Assembly: GCA_038326615.1 (NCBI GenBank)
Contig: JBBQKF010000001.1
Span: 1-64,000 of the forward strand
Length of the DNA stretch: 64,000 bases
Reading direction: 5' to 3'
From: JBBQKF01 sp038326615
GTDB lineage: Bacteria; Bacillota; Clostridia; Saccharofermentanales; UBA5734
Shown here piece by piece: positions 30,417 to 42,384 of the stretch (positions are counted from its first letter, which is position 1; every line of letters starts with the position of its first letter). The notes beneath the pieces were generated by a model that was not told the DNA's origin, made no database searches, and was given only the letters and a program-made list of their open reading frames with translations. The translations under genes were made by a program, and so were the position numbers.

Positions 30417-31865
30417 TTATACTTTTTCTTGCATTATTGCTTCTGTGACCTTTTCCATCCCAAATCCCCGCGAACCTTTTATTAGTATAACATCATCATT
30501 GCCTATTTCATTAACCAATTCCGAAATGAGCTCATCTCTTGTTTCAAAATGTTTATAAATAATTGATTTAGGATTTGATATTGGTTGTGATTGTAAATGT
30601 TCATTCTCTTTTATAATCCCAGTTTCTATAGGAATTGTTTGTTCTCCACACGTAAAAACAATATCAATCCCCTGTAATACACACTCTTCTCCCACTTTTT
30701 CATGAGCAAATTCCGAAAATTTGCCTAGCTCAAGCATTCCTCCTAGTGCAGCAATTTTTCTTTTTGTGCCAGCAATATTAGATAACATCGATATTGCAGC
30801 CTTCATGGATTCAAGTCCCGCATTATATGAGTCATCAATAATCGTCATTCCATTATAATGAAGAACTTTTTGGCGGTTCCCTACATTCTTATAAGACATA
30901 AGGCCTTTGATGATGTCATTAAGATTAAGTCCAAGCTCAATGCCAGCACCGATTCCAGTCAAAGCATTTGTAACATTATGAATTCCAGGAACAGGAATCA
31001 TTACATTATCAATAATAATGGGTATTCCACTTATTGCTTTTATTTCTACACTAAATATTACGGAGGATTCAGACAAAATAATATTAAAAGCCTTTATCAC
31101 AAGATCAGCATTAGCAGGGACAGATTCATCTGTAATCACAAGAGTTGTTCTGATTTTTCCGGTCATTCTTTCACAATACATAGAAAGATATGGATCATTC
31201 CCATTTAGAATTAGCAATCCGCCAGGCTTTAGGCCCTCTGCAATTTCAATTTTTGCATGAAAAATTTCATCTTGACTTCCTAATCTTTCAATATGAGCAA
31301 TACCAATATTAGTTATAACAGCAATATCAGGTTGGGCAATCATTGTCAGTTCAAGGATTTCACCCTTACCTCGCATTCCTAATTCCGTAATACAAACTTC
31401 TGTACCAGCAGTAGCTTCAAGTAAAGTCTTTGGCAATCCGATTTCATTGTTAAAATTTTCTTTAGTCTGATATGTATTAATGCTAGATGATATCGCAGCA
31501 AAAACCATTTCCCGTGTTGATGTTTTCCCCACACTACCTGTAATTCCAATAACTTTAAAGTCTTCTTCAATTCGCTTTGCTTTAGCAATCATTTGGTATG
31601 CTTTTAGTGTATCGGAGACCAATATTGCATTGTAATCACCTTCTGTCATTTTCGTGACATCGCTTACACAGATTGAATTTGCACCTTTTCCGATAGCAAC
31701 ATTTATATAATCATGTCCATCGAATTTTTTGCCACACAAAGCTATAAAAAGGCAATTTGGAGAGATTTCTCTAGTATCGGTTGAAACACACGAAATGCTA
31801 TTTTTTGTAGTTGATTTTCTAATCAACTCTCCATTTACTATTGAAGCAATATTTTTCAAATTCAT
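30417..31865 (-). CDS. murF: UDP-MurNAc-tripeptide--D-Ala-D-Ala ligase
   Basis: 482 residues. ATP-binding GSVGKTS at 110-116, ligase motif AHIERLGSQDEI (His), and NVTNALTGIGAGIELG match the Mur ligase family; IIDDSYNAGLESMKAA is the MurF-type C-terminal motif. It adds D-Ala-D-Ala to the stem peptide in the cytoplasm. It lies 302 bases after murE and 47 before mraY. Confidence 0.96.
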   Translation of the reverse strand: MNLKNIASIVNGELIRKSTTKNSISCVSTDTREISPNCLFIALCGKKFDGHDYINVAIGKGANSICVSDVTKMTEGDYNAILVSDTLKAYQMIAKAKRIEEDFKVIGITGSVGKTSTREMVFAAISSSINTYQTKENFNNEIGLPKTLLEATAGTEVCITELGMRGKGEILELTMIAQPDIAVITNIGIAHIERLGSQDEIFHAKIEIAEGLKPGGLLILNGNDPYLSMYCERMTGKIRTTLVITDESVPANADLVIKAFNIILSESSVIFSVEIKAISGIPIIIDNVMIPVPGIHNVTNALTGIGAGIELGLNLNDIIKGLMSYKNVGNRQKVLHYNGMTIIDDSYNAGLESMKAAISMLSNIAGTKRKIAALGGMLELGKFSEFAHEKVGEECVLQGIDIVFTCGEQTIPIETGIIKENEHLQSQPISNPKSIIYKHFETRDELISELVNEIGNDDVILIKGSRGFGMEKVTEAIMQEKV

Positions 31866-32167
31866 TTCATATTACCTGGATTAATCCGTCTTTAATTTCT
31901 CGAACTAATCATCCTTCCTATATTAGGATTCAATAAATCTATTTGCTTTTCGTTACAAGTATTTTGTCTAATTAATTTTTTAGTCCCAAGTATCACAATT
32001 GTTTGTTTTGTTAGCATTATGTTTTTTCTATAATTTTATTGACTAGTGCTTTGTAACAAAACAATAATTTGGTGTTACATAGCTCTGGGTATAGCTTTTA
32101 ATGCAAGGTTTACCATTTGATAGTGTACTTGTACTTTTTAAAATAATCCTTTTAAAAATTGTGTAAC
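31866..32167. other. murE-murF intergenic stretch with an inverted repeat
   Basis: 302 AT-rich bases with no gene. GCTTTGTAAC (32048-32057) and GTTACATAGC (32074-32083) form a 10-bp dyad with one mismatch and a 16-base gap. It could be an attenuator or a protein site between murE and murF. No clear T-tract follows it on the minus strand. Nothing else recognised. Confidence 0.45.
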
Positions 32168-33649
32168 TCAGATTAATTCTTTCAAAATCTGTGTTGCAAC
32201 CTCAACATCATCATAATGTATTGTCTTGTCCGCGAAAATCTGGTAATTCTCGTGACCCTTGCCCGCAATTATAACCATGTCCCCATCTTTAGCATTTGAA
32301 ATTGCATATTTAATAGCATCCGTTCTGTCAGGTATTTTTATATATTCACCTTTAGTTTTATTTATCCCTGTTTCAATGTCTGCAAGAATCGACAGAGGCG
32401 GTTCAGTTCTTGGATTATCAGATGTTATAACCGTTATATCAGCTAGCCTTCCCGAAGCTTCTCCCATCTCAAATCTTCTCGATTTAGCTCTGTCCCCACC
32501 ACAACCAAATACGCAATAAATCTTTCCTTTCACGTATTCTCTTAATGTTACTAGCAAGCTTTCAAGACTTGCGGCATTATGAGCGTAATCAACTATAACC
32601 TGAAAATTCCTATTTGTCTTGACTGGTTCTACTCTTCCTTTAACTTTAATATTATAGAGCCCTGCAAGAACGCTTTTAAAAGAAACCCCTAAAATACCTC
32701 CACAAGCAATTGCACAAAGCGCATTGTATACATTAAATTTACCAGGCATGCCAACAAAAACACTGCCATTATACCATGGACTTTCAATCATGAATTGTGT
32801 ACCAATTCTGTCGTTGTCTACTATAGTCTCAATATTAGAGCCTCTTATCATCGCTCCTAAAGACAATCCAAAAGTATAAATTTTCGTATCCGGTCTTGCC
32901 ATAGCCCTTTGAATCATCTGATTTGAATAATCTGCATCAATGTTTATGACAGCATTTTTAGAAATATCAAATAATAACGATTTTGCTTGCCAATATTCTT
33001 CTATATTTGCGTGTTCACCAGGACCTATATGATCATTGTATAAATTCATATAAGCGCCAATTTCATATTCACAACCATAAACTCTAGATAGTGAAAGCCC
33101 TTGCGAAGATACTTCCATTATGCAATCTTCAATACCAGCCCTTACGCAATCATCAAGCAGCGATTGAAGTTCGAAAGACTCAGGCGTGGTTCTAGATGTA
33201 TAAACTATTTCATCACCTATCATATTAGTTATAGTTCCGATAAGCCCTGTTTTCTTACCTTCTGCTTCAAGGATTGCTTTTACCATGAACGTTACAGTGG
33301 TTTTGCCTTTTGTTCCAGTTATTCCAACTAGATGCAACTTGCGTGAAGGATGTTCAAAAAAAGCTGTGCTCACATGAGCCAAACCTATTCTTGTGTCAGG
33401 CACTTTAATTTTAATAGCACCTGTTAATTCGACATCATTTTGAATCATGACCGCAACAGCGCCAGCTGCAATAGCCTGCTCTATATATTCGTGGCCATCA
33501 CTAACAAACCCATTTATACAAATAAACAAAGATCCATTTCGAACTTTCCGAGAGTCGTATGCAATATTTTCTATATCTGTATCTTGTAAATCATAATCAC
33601 ATGATCGTATTTTATATTCCAAGCCTTCAATTAATTCTTTAAGTTTCAT
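32168..33649 (-). CDS. murE: UDP-MurNAc-tripeptide synthetase, meso-diaminopimelate type
   Basis: 493 residues. ATP-binding TGTKGKTT begins at 111, and DNPR at 411-414 is the motif that selects meso-diaminopimelate rather than lysine. The wall is therefore probably of the meso-DAP type. ATG 33649 is preferred because GGAGG lies four to five bases upstream; an in-frame start 33 bases earlier has no such site. Upstream lies the 21-unit heptamer repeat. Confidence 0.97.
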   Translation of the reverse strand: MKLKELIEGLEYKIRSCDYDLQDTDIENIAYDSRKVRNGSLFICINGFVSDGHEYIEQAIAAGAVAVMIQNDVELTGAIKIKVPDTRIGLAHVSTAFFEHPSRKLHLVGITGTKGKTTVTFMVKAILEAEGKKTGLIGTITNMIGDEIVYTSRTTPESFELQSLLDDCVRAGIEDCIMEVSSQGLSLSRVYGCEYEIGAYMNLYNDHIGPGEHANIEEYWQAKSLLFDISKNAVINIDADYSNQMIQRAMARPDTKIYTFGLSLGAMIRGSNIETIVDNDRIGTQFMIESPWYNGSVFVGMPGKFNVYNALCAIACGGILGVSFKSVLAGLYNIKVKGRVEPVKTNRNFQVIVDYAHNAASLESLLVTLREYVKGKIYCVFGCGGDRAKSRRFEMGEASGRLADITVITSDNPRTEPPLSILADIETGINKTKGEYIKIPDRTDAIKYAISNAKDGDMVIIAGKGHENYQIFADKTIHYDDVEVATQILKELI

Positions 33650-33742
33650 TTTACCTCCGTAAAAACTTTTGATTATTATCAATTATAAGCTTTTAATTCT
33701 TCAATTTCTTTTAATAGTAATCTAATTTCCATTATCAATTAG

Positions 33743-33889
33743 CAGTTATCAGTTATCAGTTATCAGTTATCGGTTATCAGTTATCGGTTATCAGTTATCG
33801 GTTATCGGTTATCGGTTATCGGTTATCGGTTATCAGTTATCAGTTATCGGTTATCGGTTATCGGTTATCGGTTATCGGTTATCGGTTAT
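33743..33889. repeat. 21-unit heptanucleotide tandem repeat
   Basis: Twenty-one perfect 7-bp units, eight CAGTTAT and thirteen CGGTTAT, differing only at the second base. It lies between the stop codon of the penicillin-binding protein gene (33916) and the start of murE (33649), so it is transcribed in the mur operon leader but not translated. Confidence 0.97.
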
Positions 33890-33915
33890 TAACAAATTGC
33901 TATTCATCGATTGTG

Positions 33916-36288
33916 TTAGCTTTTTGGTTTTGGAGTTACTGCAATTGTTGGTGTTACCGCCTCAAAAACATCATCGTTTTCCTGTTCTTGCGTTGAGAAC
34001 ACAACACTCATCATGCTTCTTTGTACAACTTTTGTTCCCGGAAGAATGCTCTGCGAAATTGCAGTACCTAAGCAATCTCCGTCAATTATAATATTAATTC
34101 CTGATTCTGTCATTGCTCTGATGCATTCATTTACATTTTTGCCTTTAATATCCGGAACAGTCGCAAGTGGCTGGGTCGCGCTTGCTGATGAATAAACTGC
34201 AATTGTTCCACCTTTATTTAATGGAAAATCCTTAACCGGGTTTTGAAAGAGAACTTTGGTCTCATCTCCCATTACACCTGACGGATCATCAATATTAAGT
34301 CCCGCAGCCTGCAGCTTAACTCGGGCTTCCTTAAATGTCAGTCCCTGAAGATTGGGAACTGGATTCTTCTTTGTTAAAACCGAAACATCATTTGACGTGT
34401 AAACGCGAGGAATACTCATATATTCAAGAATCTTACTTGTCATTTTCGCAGAAGTTAATGCAGCAAGACTTGATCTTGCATTTTTTTCTTGAGGCGCAAA
34501 CAATACAACCAATATAGTAATAACAGGTTGTTCGACTGGCGCCATTGAAAGAAAAGAAATATCATTTTTCTTATCAATTATTTCGTCACCAACCATTTTC
34601 CCACGTGTTGACGTACTGGTTTTACCTCCAACACTATATCCTTCGACGTATCCCTTACTACCAGTACCATAAAGAACAACTCCTTTGAGCAAAGTTCTTA
34701 TTCTGGTTGCAGTTTCCTCAGAAACAACTCTTCTAACAGTCTCCGGTGATATTTCTTTAACTACATTGCCGTCCGAATCAGTTAAACTTCTTACAACCTG
34801 CGGACGCATAAGTGATCCACCGTTTGCAAAAACATTGTAAGATGTTATCATAGAAAGCGGAGTTACGGTTGATTGTTCACCAAAGGCTAAACAAGACATA
34901 TCAAGTTGGGTTGGTGCTGCATGAAAAAGCCCTTTGCCTTCACCTGGCAAATCAATTCCTGTAAGATCTGCAAATCCGAATCCGCGCACATAACTATAAT
35001 ATTTGAGAATGCCAAGACGATTTGCTAGTTGTACAAAAATCGGATTACATGAATTCCAGAATCCTCTTTCTGCTGTTTCAATACCATGTCCACCTTTCTG
35101 GCTACATCCAATAATACGGTCTGCAATCTTTATTGGGGCATCACTAAGCATTTCGCTTTCAAGATATTTACCTTCTTCCATAGCCATAGCAGCTGTCAGA
35201 GCCTTGAAAGTTGAACCTGGCTCATATGTATCAGAAATTGCACGGTTACGCCATACGTTTTTTGAAAGATATTTAATATTTTCGAGCTTTGTAGGGTCCC
35301 ATGTTTTGATATCTTGGCCTGGTGGAGCAGCAGTTGGATTGCTTAAGTCAAATCCTGGCGAACTTGTCATTCCAAGAACGCTACCAGTATATGGATCCAT
35401 AACAATTGCAACGCCACCCTCAGCAACATTATATATTTCAATACTGTTTTTAAGTTCATTTTCAATGATTTTTTGGATTTCAATATCTATTGTTGATATT
35501 ACATTATATCCGTTTCTTGCTCTAAGACTTATAGGAACAGCAAATGGCAGCATCGCCTGACCGTAATTATCAGTCTGAGCATATGTGTATCCTGGTTCTC
35601 CTGTCATCTGACCATTATATTGATATTCAAGTCCTAGCTGCCCCATACCATCAGGACTATTAAACCCTATAACATTAGCAGCAATCTTACCTTGAGGATA
35701 ATATCTTTTGTCTATAGGGTCAATTGAAATACCACCTATTTCGTTATCTTTTCTAAATTTCTTGAGTTTATCAGATTCTACTTTTTCTACTCTCTTCTTC
35801 AAAATTATCCATGTCTTATCCTTTTGTTTGATTTTGTTAAGTACTTCTGCGACATCAAGGCTTAGAGCTCCTGCAATGCCTTTAGCAATGTCTTCTTCAG
35901 ATATTTTAGTATTATTTCTTGACTTCACATCAGAAGGGGTGATGCCTATGTTTTCGACAACAGTACTTAAAGCAAGTTCACGGCCATTTCTGTCATATAT
36001 TGAACCTCTCATTGGCGTTTCGACTATTTTCTTATAATGGCTGGCAGTAGCTGCCAAAGCGTGTGAGTCATATTCAAGGACTTGTAAATTAAAAAGAACG
36101 TTCACAAGGTAAGCAGAAAAAAGAAGCAATATCGTTGTTGCAACCCATATTGCCTTACTTGATTTGCTCTTTTTAATTTTCTTTCTCTTTTTACTGTTAA
36201 CTTTATCAGAAGTTCCACCAGAATACGAAAGACGCTGACTTTCTGTTCCAGTTCCGGATTTATTGTAATTATGATTTTGCAATTCCAC
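33916..36288 (-). CDS. FtsI/SpoVD-type class B penicillin-binding protein with two PASTA domains
   Basis: 790 residues: basic N-terminus, membrane helix at about 46-68, dimerisation domain, transpeptidase domain (about 285-600) and two PASTA domains (about 643-700 and 710-766). Active-site motifs: STFK with Ser359 and Lys362, SCN at 413-415, and KTS at 556-558 where KTG is usual. It cross-links septal peptidoglycan outside the membrane. A GTG start at 36288 is adopted. The dcw position suggests vegetative FtsI; PASTA domains also fit SpoVD. Confidence 0.94.
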   Translation of the reverse strand: MELQNHNYNKSGTGTESQRLSYSGGTSDKVNSKKRKKIKKSKSSKAIWVATTILLLFSAYLVNVLFNLQVLEYDSHALAATASHYKKIVETPMRGSIYDRNGRELALSTVVENIGITPSDVKSRNNTKISEEDIAKGIAGALSLDVAEVLNKIKQKDKTWIILKKRVEKVESDKLKKFRKDNEIGGISIDPIDKRYYPQGKIAANVIGFNSPDGMGQLGLEYQYNGQMTGEPGYTYAQTDNYGQAMLPFAVPISLRARNGYNVISTIDIEIQKIIENELKNSIEIYNVAEGGVAIVMDPYTGSVLGMTSSPGFDLSNPTAAPPGQDIKTWDPTKLENIKYLSKNVWRNRAISDTYEPGSTFKALTAAMAMEEGKYLESEMLSDAPIKIADRIIGCSQKGGHGIETAERGFWNSCNPIFVQLANRLGILKYYSYVRGFGFADLTGIDLPGEGKGLFHAAPTQLDMSCLAFGEQSTVTPLSMITSYNVFANGGSLMRPQVVRSLTDSDGNVVKEISPETVRRVVSEETATRIRTLLKGVVLYGTGSKGYVEGYSVGGKTSTSTRGKMVGDEIIDKKNDISFLSMAPVEQPVITILVVLFAPQEKNARSSLAALTSAKMTSKILEYMSIPRVYTSNDVSVLTKKNPVPNLQGLTFKEARVKLQAAGLNIDDPSGVMGDETKVLFQNPVKDFPLNKGGTIAVYSSASATQPLATVPDIKGKNVNECIRAMTESGINIIIDGDCLGTAISQSILPGTKVVQRSMMSVVFSTQEQENDDVFEAVTPTIAVTPKPKS

Positions 36289-36332
36289 CTACCACCTTTA
36301 CATTAACATTATAAAGAATAATGGAATAATCT

Positions 36333-36896
36333 TCAACGTATTGTTTTAAAAAACCCTTCAATATTATTAAATGCATTCACTAGTTGTGTTGAGTCACCAT
36401 TAATATTCTGATTTTCTTTATCAATTATTATGCGATCACTAACAGGGATCATTACATGTACTACCTGCTTTTGTGCTGGGTCTTGCATACTAAGACGTTT
36501 GATTGCGAGTGAACGAATTAGGTTTAAATCAGTTTTCTTAGACATTGTTTCCATTAATTGATTATTATCTTTCACAATATTTTTTATTTCTCTTTCTAAC
36601 TTAACGTTTGCATAATTCATTTCAAGAATTTGAGAAGACCTATATAATATGCCGGCAAATGTTACAGCAACAAATGCTACAACAATAATAACTGCAAATA
36701 TTGCGCCGATTCTCTGTCTTGCCATTTGATGATGGAACCTTTCAGCAATCCGTGTTTCTTCGCTAACATGATTAAAAGTAACTCGTTTAGGGTCAGCTTT
36801 ATATCTTTTCCTATATTCGCGAGTTTGTACTTTTTTTCTATTATCTTTATATGAGAATTCTGGTAATTTGTAAGCAAGATTTCCTTGTGGTCCCAT
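36333..36896 (-). CDS. ftsL: FtsL-like divisome protein
   Basis: 187 residues: charged cytoplasmic part of about 75 residues, one membrane helix at about 80-102, then a coiled coil (YANVKLEREIKNIVKDNNQLMETMSKKTD) and a short tail. Identification is by position between rsmH and the penicillin-binding protein and by topology. AGGAGG precedes the ATG. Confidence 0.82.
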   Translation of the reverse strand: MGPQGNLAYKLPEFSYKDNRKKVQTREYRKRYKADPKRVTFNHVSEETRIAERFHHQMARQRIGAIFAVIIVVAFVAVTFAGILYRSSQILEMNYANVKLEREIKNIVKDNNQLMETMSKKTDLNLIRSLAIKRLSMQDPAQKQVVHVMIPVSDRIIIDKENQNINGDSTQLVNAFNNIEGFFKTIR

Positions 36897-37050
36897 TTAT
36901 TTGTCCTCCTGTCTCTATGATTTTTTATTTGTTCACTTGTTTATGTCCTCTTACTAATTGGTCTTACACTAATTTTGAAACTTTTCTTTATTATTCTCTA
37001 AATGCTTTTCTGCTTTTATCTTAATTAATTCTTCTTTAAATAATATAAAT

Positions 37051-38007
37051 TTACAATTTCTCCATTACTCTTAGCTTTGCACTTCTTGCCCGTGGATTTA
37101 TCAAAAGCTCTTCATCGCCTGATATAATTGGTTTTCTCGTAATGATTTTTATTGAAGGCTTCTTGTTACATGCACAAACCGGGAAATTTTTAGGGCAGGT
37201 ACATGGATTTTCAAATTTTTTAAAAGCGTCTTTGACAATTCTGTCTTCAAGTGAGTGAAAAGAAATTGCTGCAAATCTTCCTTCCGGCTTTAAAATTTCG
37301 GGCATTACCTCTACTAGGGATGTGATTGAATCAAGTTCATGATTCACTTCAATTCTTATTGCCTGAAAAGTTCTTTTTGCCGGATGTTGTTGTTCCTTTT
37401 TTCCTTGCGCTGGCATTGCATTACGTATAATGTCAGATAGTTGTTTAGTTGTAGTTATTCTGTTTATAGCTCTTTCTTTTAAAATCCCAGCAACGATTCT
37501 TCTGCTATATCGCTCTTCACCATATTCGAAAAGGATTTTTTCAAGTTGCGCCGCAGAATATTTGTTAACAACATCAGTTGCAGTTAGTGAAGATGAAAGA
37601 TCCATTCTCATGTCAAGAGGACCGTCCTGCATATACCCAAATCCTCTAACATTTTCATCTAACTGATAAGATGAAACACCAAAATCTGCAAGTACTCCAT
37701 CAACCTTTTCGATTTCCTCTTGCAAAAGACTTTCACGAATCATTGAAAAATCGCTTTTAATAAATCTGTACTCGGCCTTCGTTTCAAACGAAGATAATTT
37801 TCCTTTTGCGGCCAACAAAGCATGTTCATCCTTATCAAAACAAATTAGAAGTCCACCTTCTCCAAGTTTCTTCAAAATCCCAAGTGAATGTCCACCGCCA
37901 CCGGTAGTACAGTCAACATATATTCCGTTTTCTTTAATGTTTAAAGCCACCATGCATTCGTCAAAGAGTACTGGCATGTGGTTAAACTCAAATCCCTTTG
38001 ATGTCAT
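37051..38007 (-). CDS. rsmH: 16S rRNA (cytosine1402-N4)-methyltransferase
   Basis: 318 residues. Starts HMPVLFDECMVAL; AdoMet motif DCTTGGGGHS; RGFGYMQDGPLDMRMD and FAAISFHSLEDRIVKDAF complete the MraW signature. It methylates C1402 of 16S rRNA. It overlaps mraZ by 20 bases. Confidence 0.97.
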   Translation of the reverse strand: MTSKGFEFNHMPVLFDECMVALNIKENGIYVDCTTGGGGHSLGILKKLGEGGLLICFDKDEHALLAAKGKLSSFETKAEYRFIKSDFSMIRESLLQEEIEKVDGVLADFGVSSYQLDENVRGFGYMQDGPLDMRMDLSSSLTATDVVNKYSAAQLEKILFEYGEERYSRRIVAGILKERAINRITTTKQLSDIIRNAMPAQGKKEQQHPAKRTFQAIRIEVNHELDSITSLVEVMPEILKPEGRFAAISFHSLEDRIVKDAFKKFENPCTCPKNFPVCACNKKPSIKIITRKPIISGDEELLINPRARSAKLRVMEKL

Positions 38008-38422
38008 ATTTGCTCAGGTCCTCTGAGAGCTTAGAACCTGTTGCCTCTCTCTCTAAATCATATGCGGCCTTCGACCAAATCTCGAATTTGTCAAAAAGAT
38101 AAATAATATAAACGTCACCGTTGCTTTTAACATTGATTTCGTTCCACAGTTCTTCTGAAACGCTTACTCTTCCTTGGCTATCCATATCACACAAAATTGC
38201 TTCACCAAGAATTTCTCTTCTAATTTTCCTAACAACTGGGTCAGTTCCTGAAAGTTGAGATAATTGTTCTCTGATAAATCCAAATTGATCTGGTGTGTAT
38301 CCCGAAAGACATGCTGCATCAAGACTCTTTGTTATATAAACGCGCTTGCCAAGATCATCTCTGATTTTAGCAGGGATAAACATGCGTCCTTTTGAATCTA
38401 TCGTGTGCAGATATCTTCCCAT
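37988..38422 (-). CDS. mraZ: transcriptional regulator MraZ
   Basis: 144 residues with two AbrB-like MraZ repeats (MGRYLHTIDSKGRMFIPAKIRDDLG and CDMDSQGRVSVSEELW). First gene of the dcw operon; the family binds repeats in its own promoter to repress or modulate the operon. Such repeats are present at 38467-38515. GGGAG lies eight bases before the ATG. Confidence 0.96.
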   Translation of the reverse strand: MGRYLHTIDSKGRMFIPAKIRDDLGKRVYITKSLDAACLSGYTPDQFGFIREQLSQLSGTDPVVRKIRREILGEAILCDMDSQGRVSVSEELWNEINVKSNGDVYIIYLFDKFEIWSKAAYDLEREATGSKLSEDLSKYDIKGI

Positions 38423-38466
38423 CAGTTCAACTCCCTTTTTACGTTTTTCGTGATTTTTGTAATTTT

Positions 38467-38553
38467 CCCACCACTATGCACCACATCAATTTATTTTCAC
38501 TCCACAATTCACCACTTATTAAGTATTTTAAACCTTTGAAATCTATAATGCAA
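38467..38553 (-). promoter_or_regulatory. dcw promoter and MraZ operator
   Basis: On the minus strand TTGCAT (38548-38553), 17 bases, TAAAAT (38525-38530) form a plausible promoter. Downstream, GTGG motifs occur with 10-bp spacing (complements at 38512-38515, 38502-38505, then 38481-38484 and 38471-38474, with one unit missing between). MraZ proteins bind short G-rich repeats spaced about 10 bp. A dyad CTTTACG (38580-38586)/CGTAAAG (38597-38603) lies further upstream, role unknown. Confidence 0.68.
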
Positions 38554-38740
38554 TAGTTTAATGCGAATTATTTCAGTCACTTTACGTTATTTTTACCGTA
38601 AAGGTCGGTTTTTTGGACAAATCTAAAAAACTGTAATAATTCTGTAACATTAGCAGCAAAATCAGACAGATTTTCGGAATAAAAATATTTTATACGGAAC
38701 AATTTGAGACGAGAAAATTATTTATAATAGATAAATAAGA

Positions 38741-38892
38741 CTATAGCGTTTACTCAGTAGGACTTTATTGTTTCTTACAAATACTATCAAGGAAAGTGGC
38801 TTCCATTAATTTTTAAACAGTTCGATTTGTAATTGCCTAATTTTAGTATGATTCAATAAAGTTTTTCAACCTTTACTGAGTTAACACGATAG
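38741..38892. repeat. MITE-like terminal-inverted-repeat element, copy B
   Basis: Ends CTATAGCGTTTACTCAGTA and, read on the other strand, CTATCGTGTTAACTCAGTA. Seventeen of 19 bases match the left end of copy A at 16483. The 152-bp length matches copy A. It lies in the 709-base gene-free stretch 38423-39131, between the dcw promoter and the end of valS. No coding capacity. Confidence 0.72.
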
Positions 38893-39050
38893 CCATTTAG
38901 ATAAATATTCGTGCTTAATAATTTTATAAAAAAGCATTTTAATCAAAATCATTTTGACGAAAATCATTTGGAATAATGATGTTTTGACAGGAATTATTTG
39001 AAGTAAAACATTTATGCAGAATGCACTTAAAACAAATAAAAAGATAATGA

Positions 39051-39101
39051 AAAATCCAGCCCCTAACACATTATGCTTAACATGTTTCGAAGCTGGATTT
39101 T
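39051..39101 (-). terminator. valS terminator hairpin
   Basis: AAAATCCAGC (39051-39060) pairs with GCTGGATTTT (39092-39101). On the minus strand the 3' arm runs into TTTTTC about 70 bases beyond the valS stop. The loop is long (31 bases), so efficiency is uncertain. Confidence 0.55.
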
Positions 39102-39131
39102 ATTGTAGGAGGGATAGGTGTAGCTAAAGTG

Positions 39132-41789
<2,658 letters not shown>

Positions 41790-41815
41790 ATTGCCTCCAA
41801 GATAAATTTATTTTT

Positions 41816-42085
41816 TTACTGTACTCGAAACATAATCAATAAAATTACAAAGCCAGGTATAGCAAACAAAAGGCCCTTAAGTTTAACATCTAGGATTGTT
41901 GTATCCCTCTTAAATTTCTTGATTTGTTCCTCATCAAGCATTGCGACTCTTTCAGGGTCAATCACCTTTTTTTCGTCAAGTTTCTTTTTGTCAACAATTT
42001 TGGCAGCCCCGTAAATGATGACGAGTCCTGCAATTGCTAAAATACCGCCTAAAACTTTCAAAATAATTTCTGCAATCATACTCAT
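41816..42085 (-). CDS. small two-helix membrane protein, unknown function
   Basis: 89 residues: membrane helix at about 5-28, a charged cytoplasmic or external middle (DKKKLDEKKVIDPERVAMLDEEQIKKFKRD) and a second helix at about 68-86. AAGG lies near the ATG. It sits between the T-box leader and valS, so it should be controlled by tRNA-Val charging. I do not recognise the family. Confidence 0.72.
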   Translation of the reverse strand: MSMIAEIILKVLGGILAIAGLVIIYGAAKIVDKKKLDEKKVIDPERVAMLDEEQIKKFKRDTTILDVKLKGLLFAIPGFVILLIMFRVQ

Positions 42086-42384
42086 TTTGTTACCTTGATT
42101 TATCCAAAAATATTTTCGATGAATAAATCATTTTCCTTTCTCAAATTTTATTTGACTTTCTATTCATATTGCTTTTATTTAACTTTGCTAATTCTTACTC
42201 TGCTCTTTTTCGGTCATTATTCAATTTTCCATCTGCCTATAATAATGTTTGTATTTTTAACTGTTTCTGTGTTTATTTCAAATTCCATCTTTACTGATGC
42301 TCTTTTCGTTTGACTATAGCTTCTCATCATCAAGTGCTTTCTAGATTTAGTCCTGTTGTCATTGCAATGTCATGGTGAACGCGC

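Noticed and set aside
33743..33889. CRISPR array
   Set aside because: Units are 7 bp and directly adjacent with no spacers.
35003..35560. 185-residue open frame opposite the penicillin-binding protein
   Set aside because: It lies antisense to the conserved transpeptidase domain; no ribosome-binding site or family pattern.
38580..38603. Intrinsic terminator upstream of mraZ
   Set aside because: The CTTTACG/CGTAAAG dyad lacks an adjacent T-run on the minus strand; kept only as an unexplained dyad.
38881..39069. Small hydrophobic open frame on the minus strand
   Set aside because: It begins inside the valS terminator hairpin, has no ribosome-binding site, and extends into the repeat element.
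42095..42313. Hydrophobic open frame on the plus strand between the small membrane gene and the T-box
   Set aside because: AT-rich, antisense to the untranslated leader, no ribosome-binding site or recognisable family.
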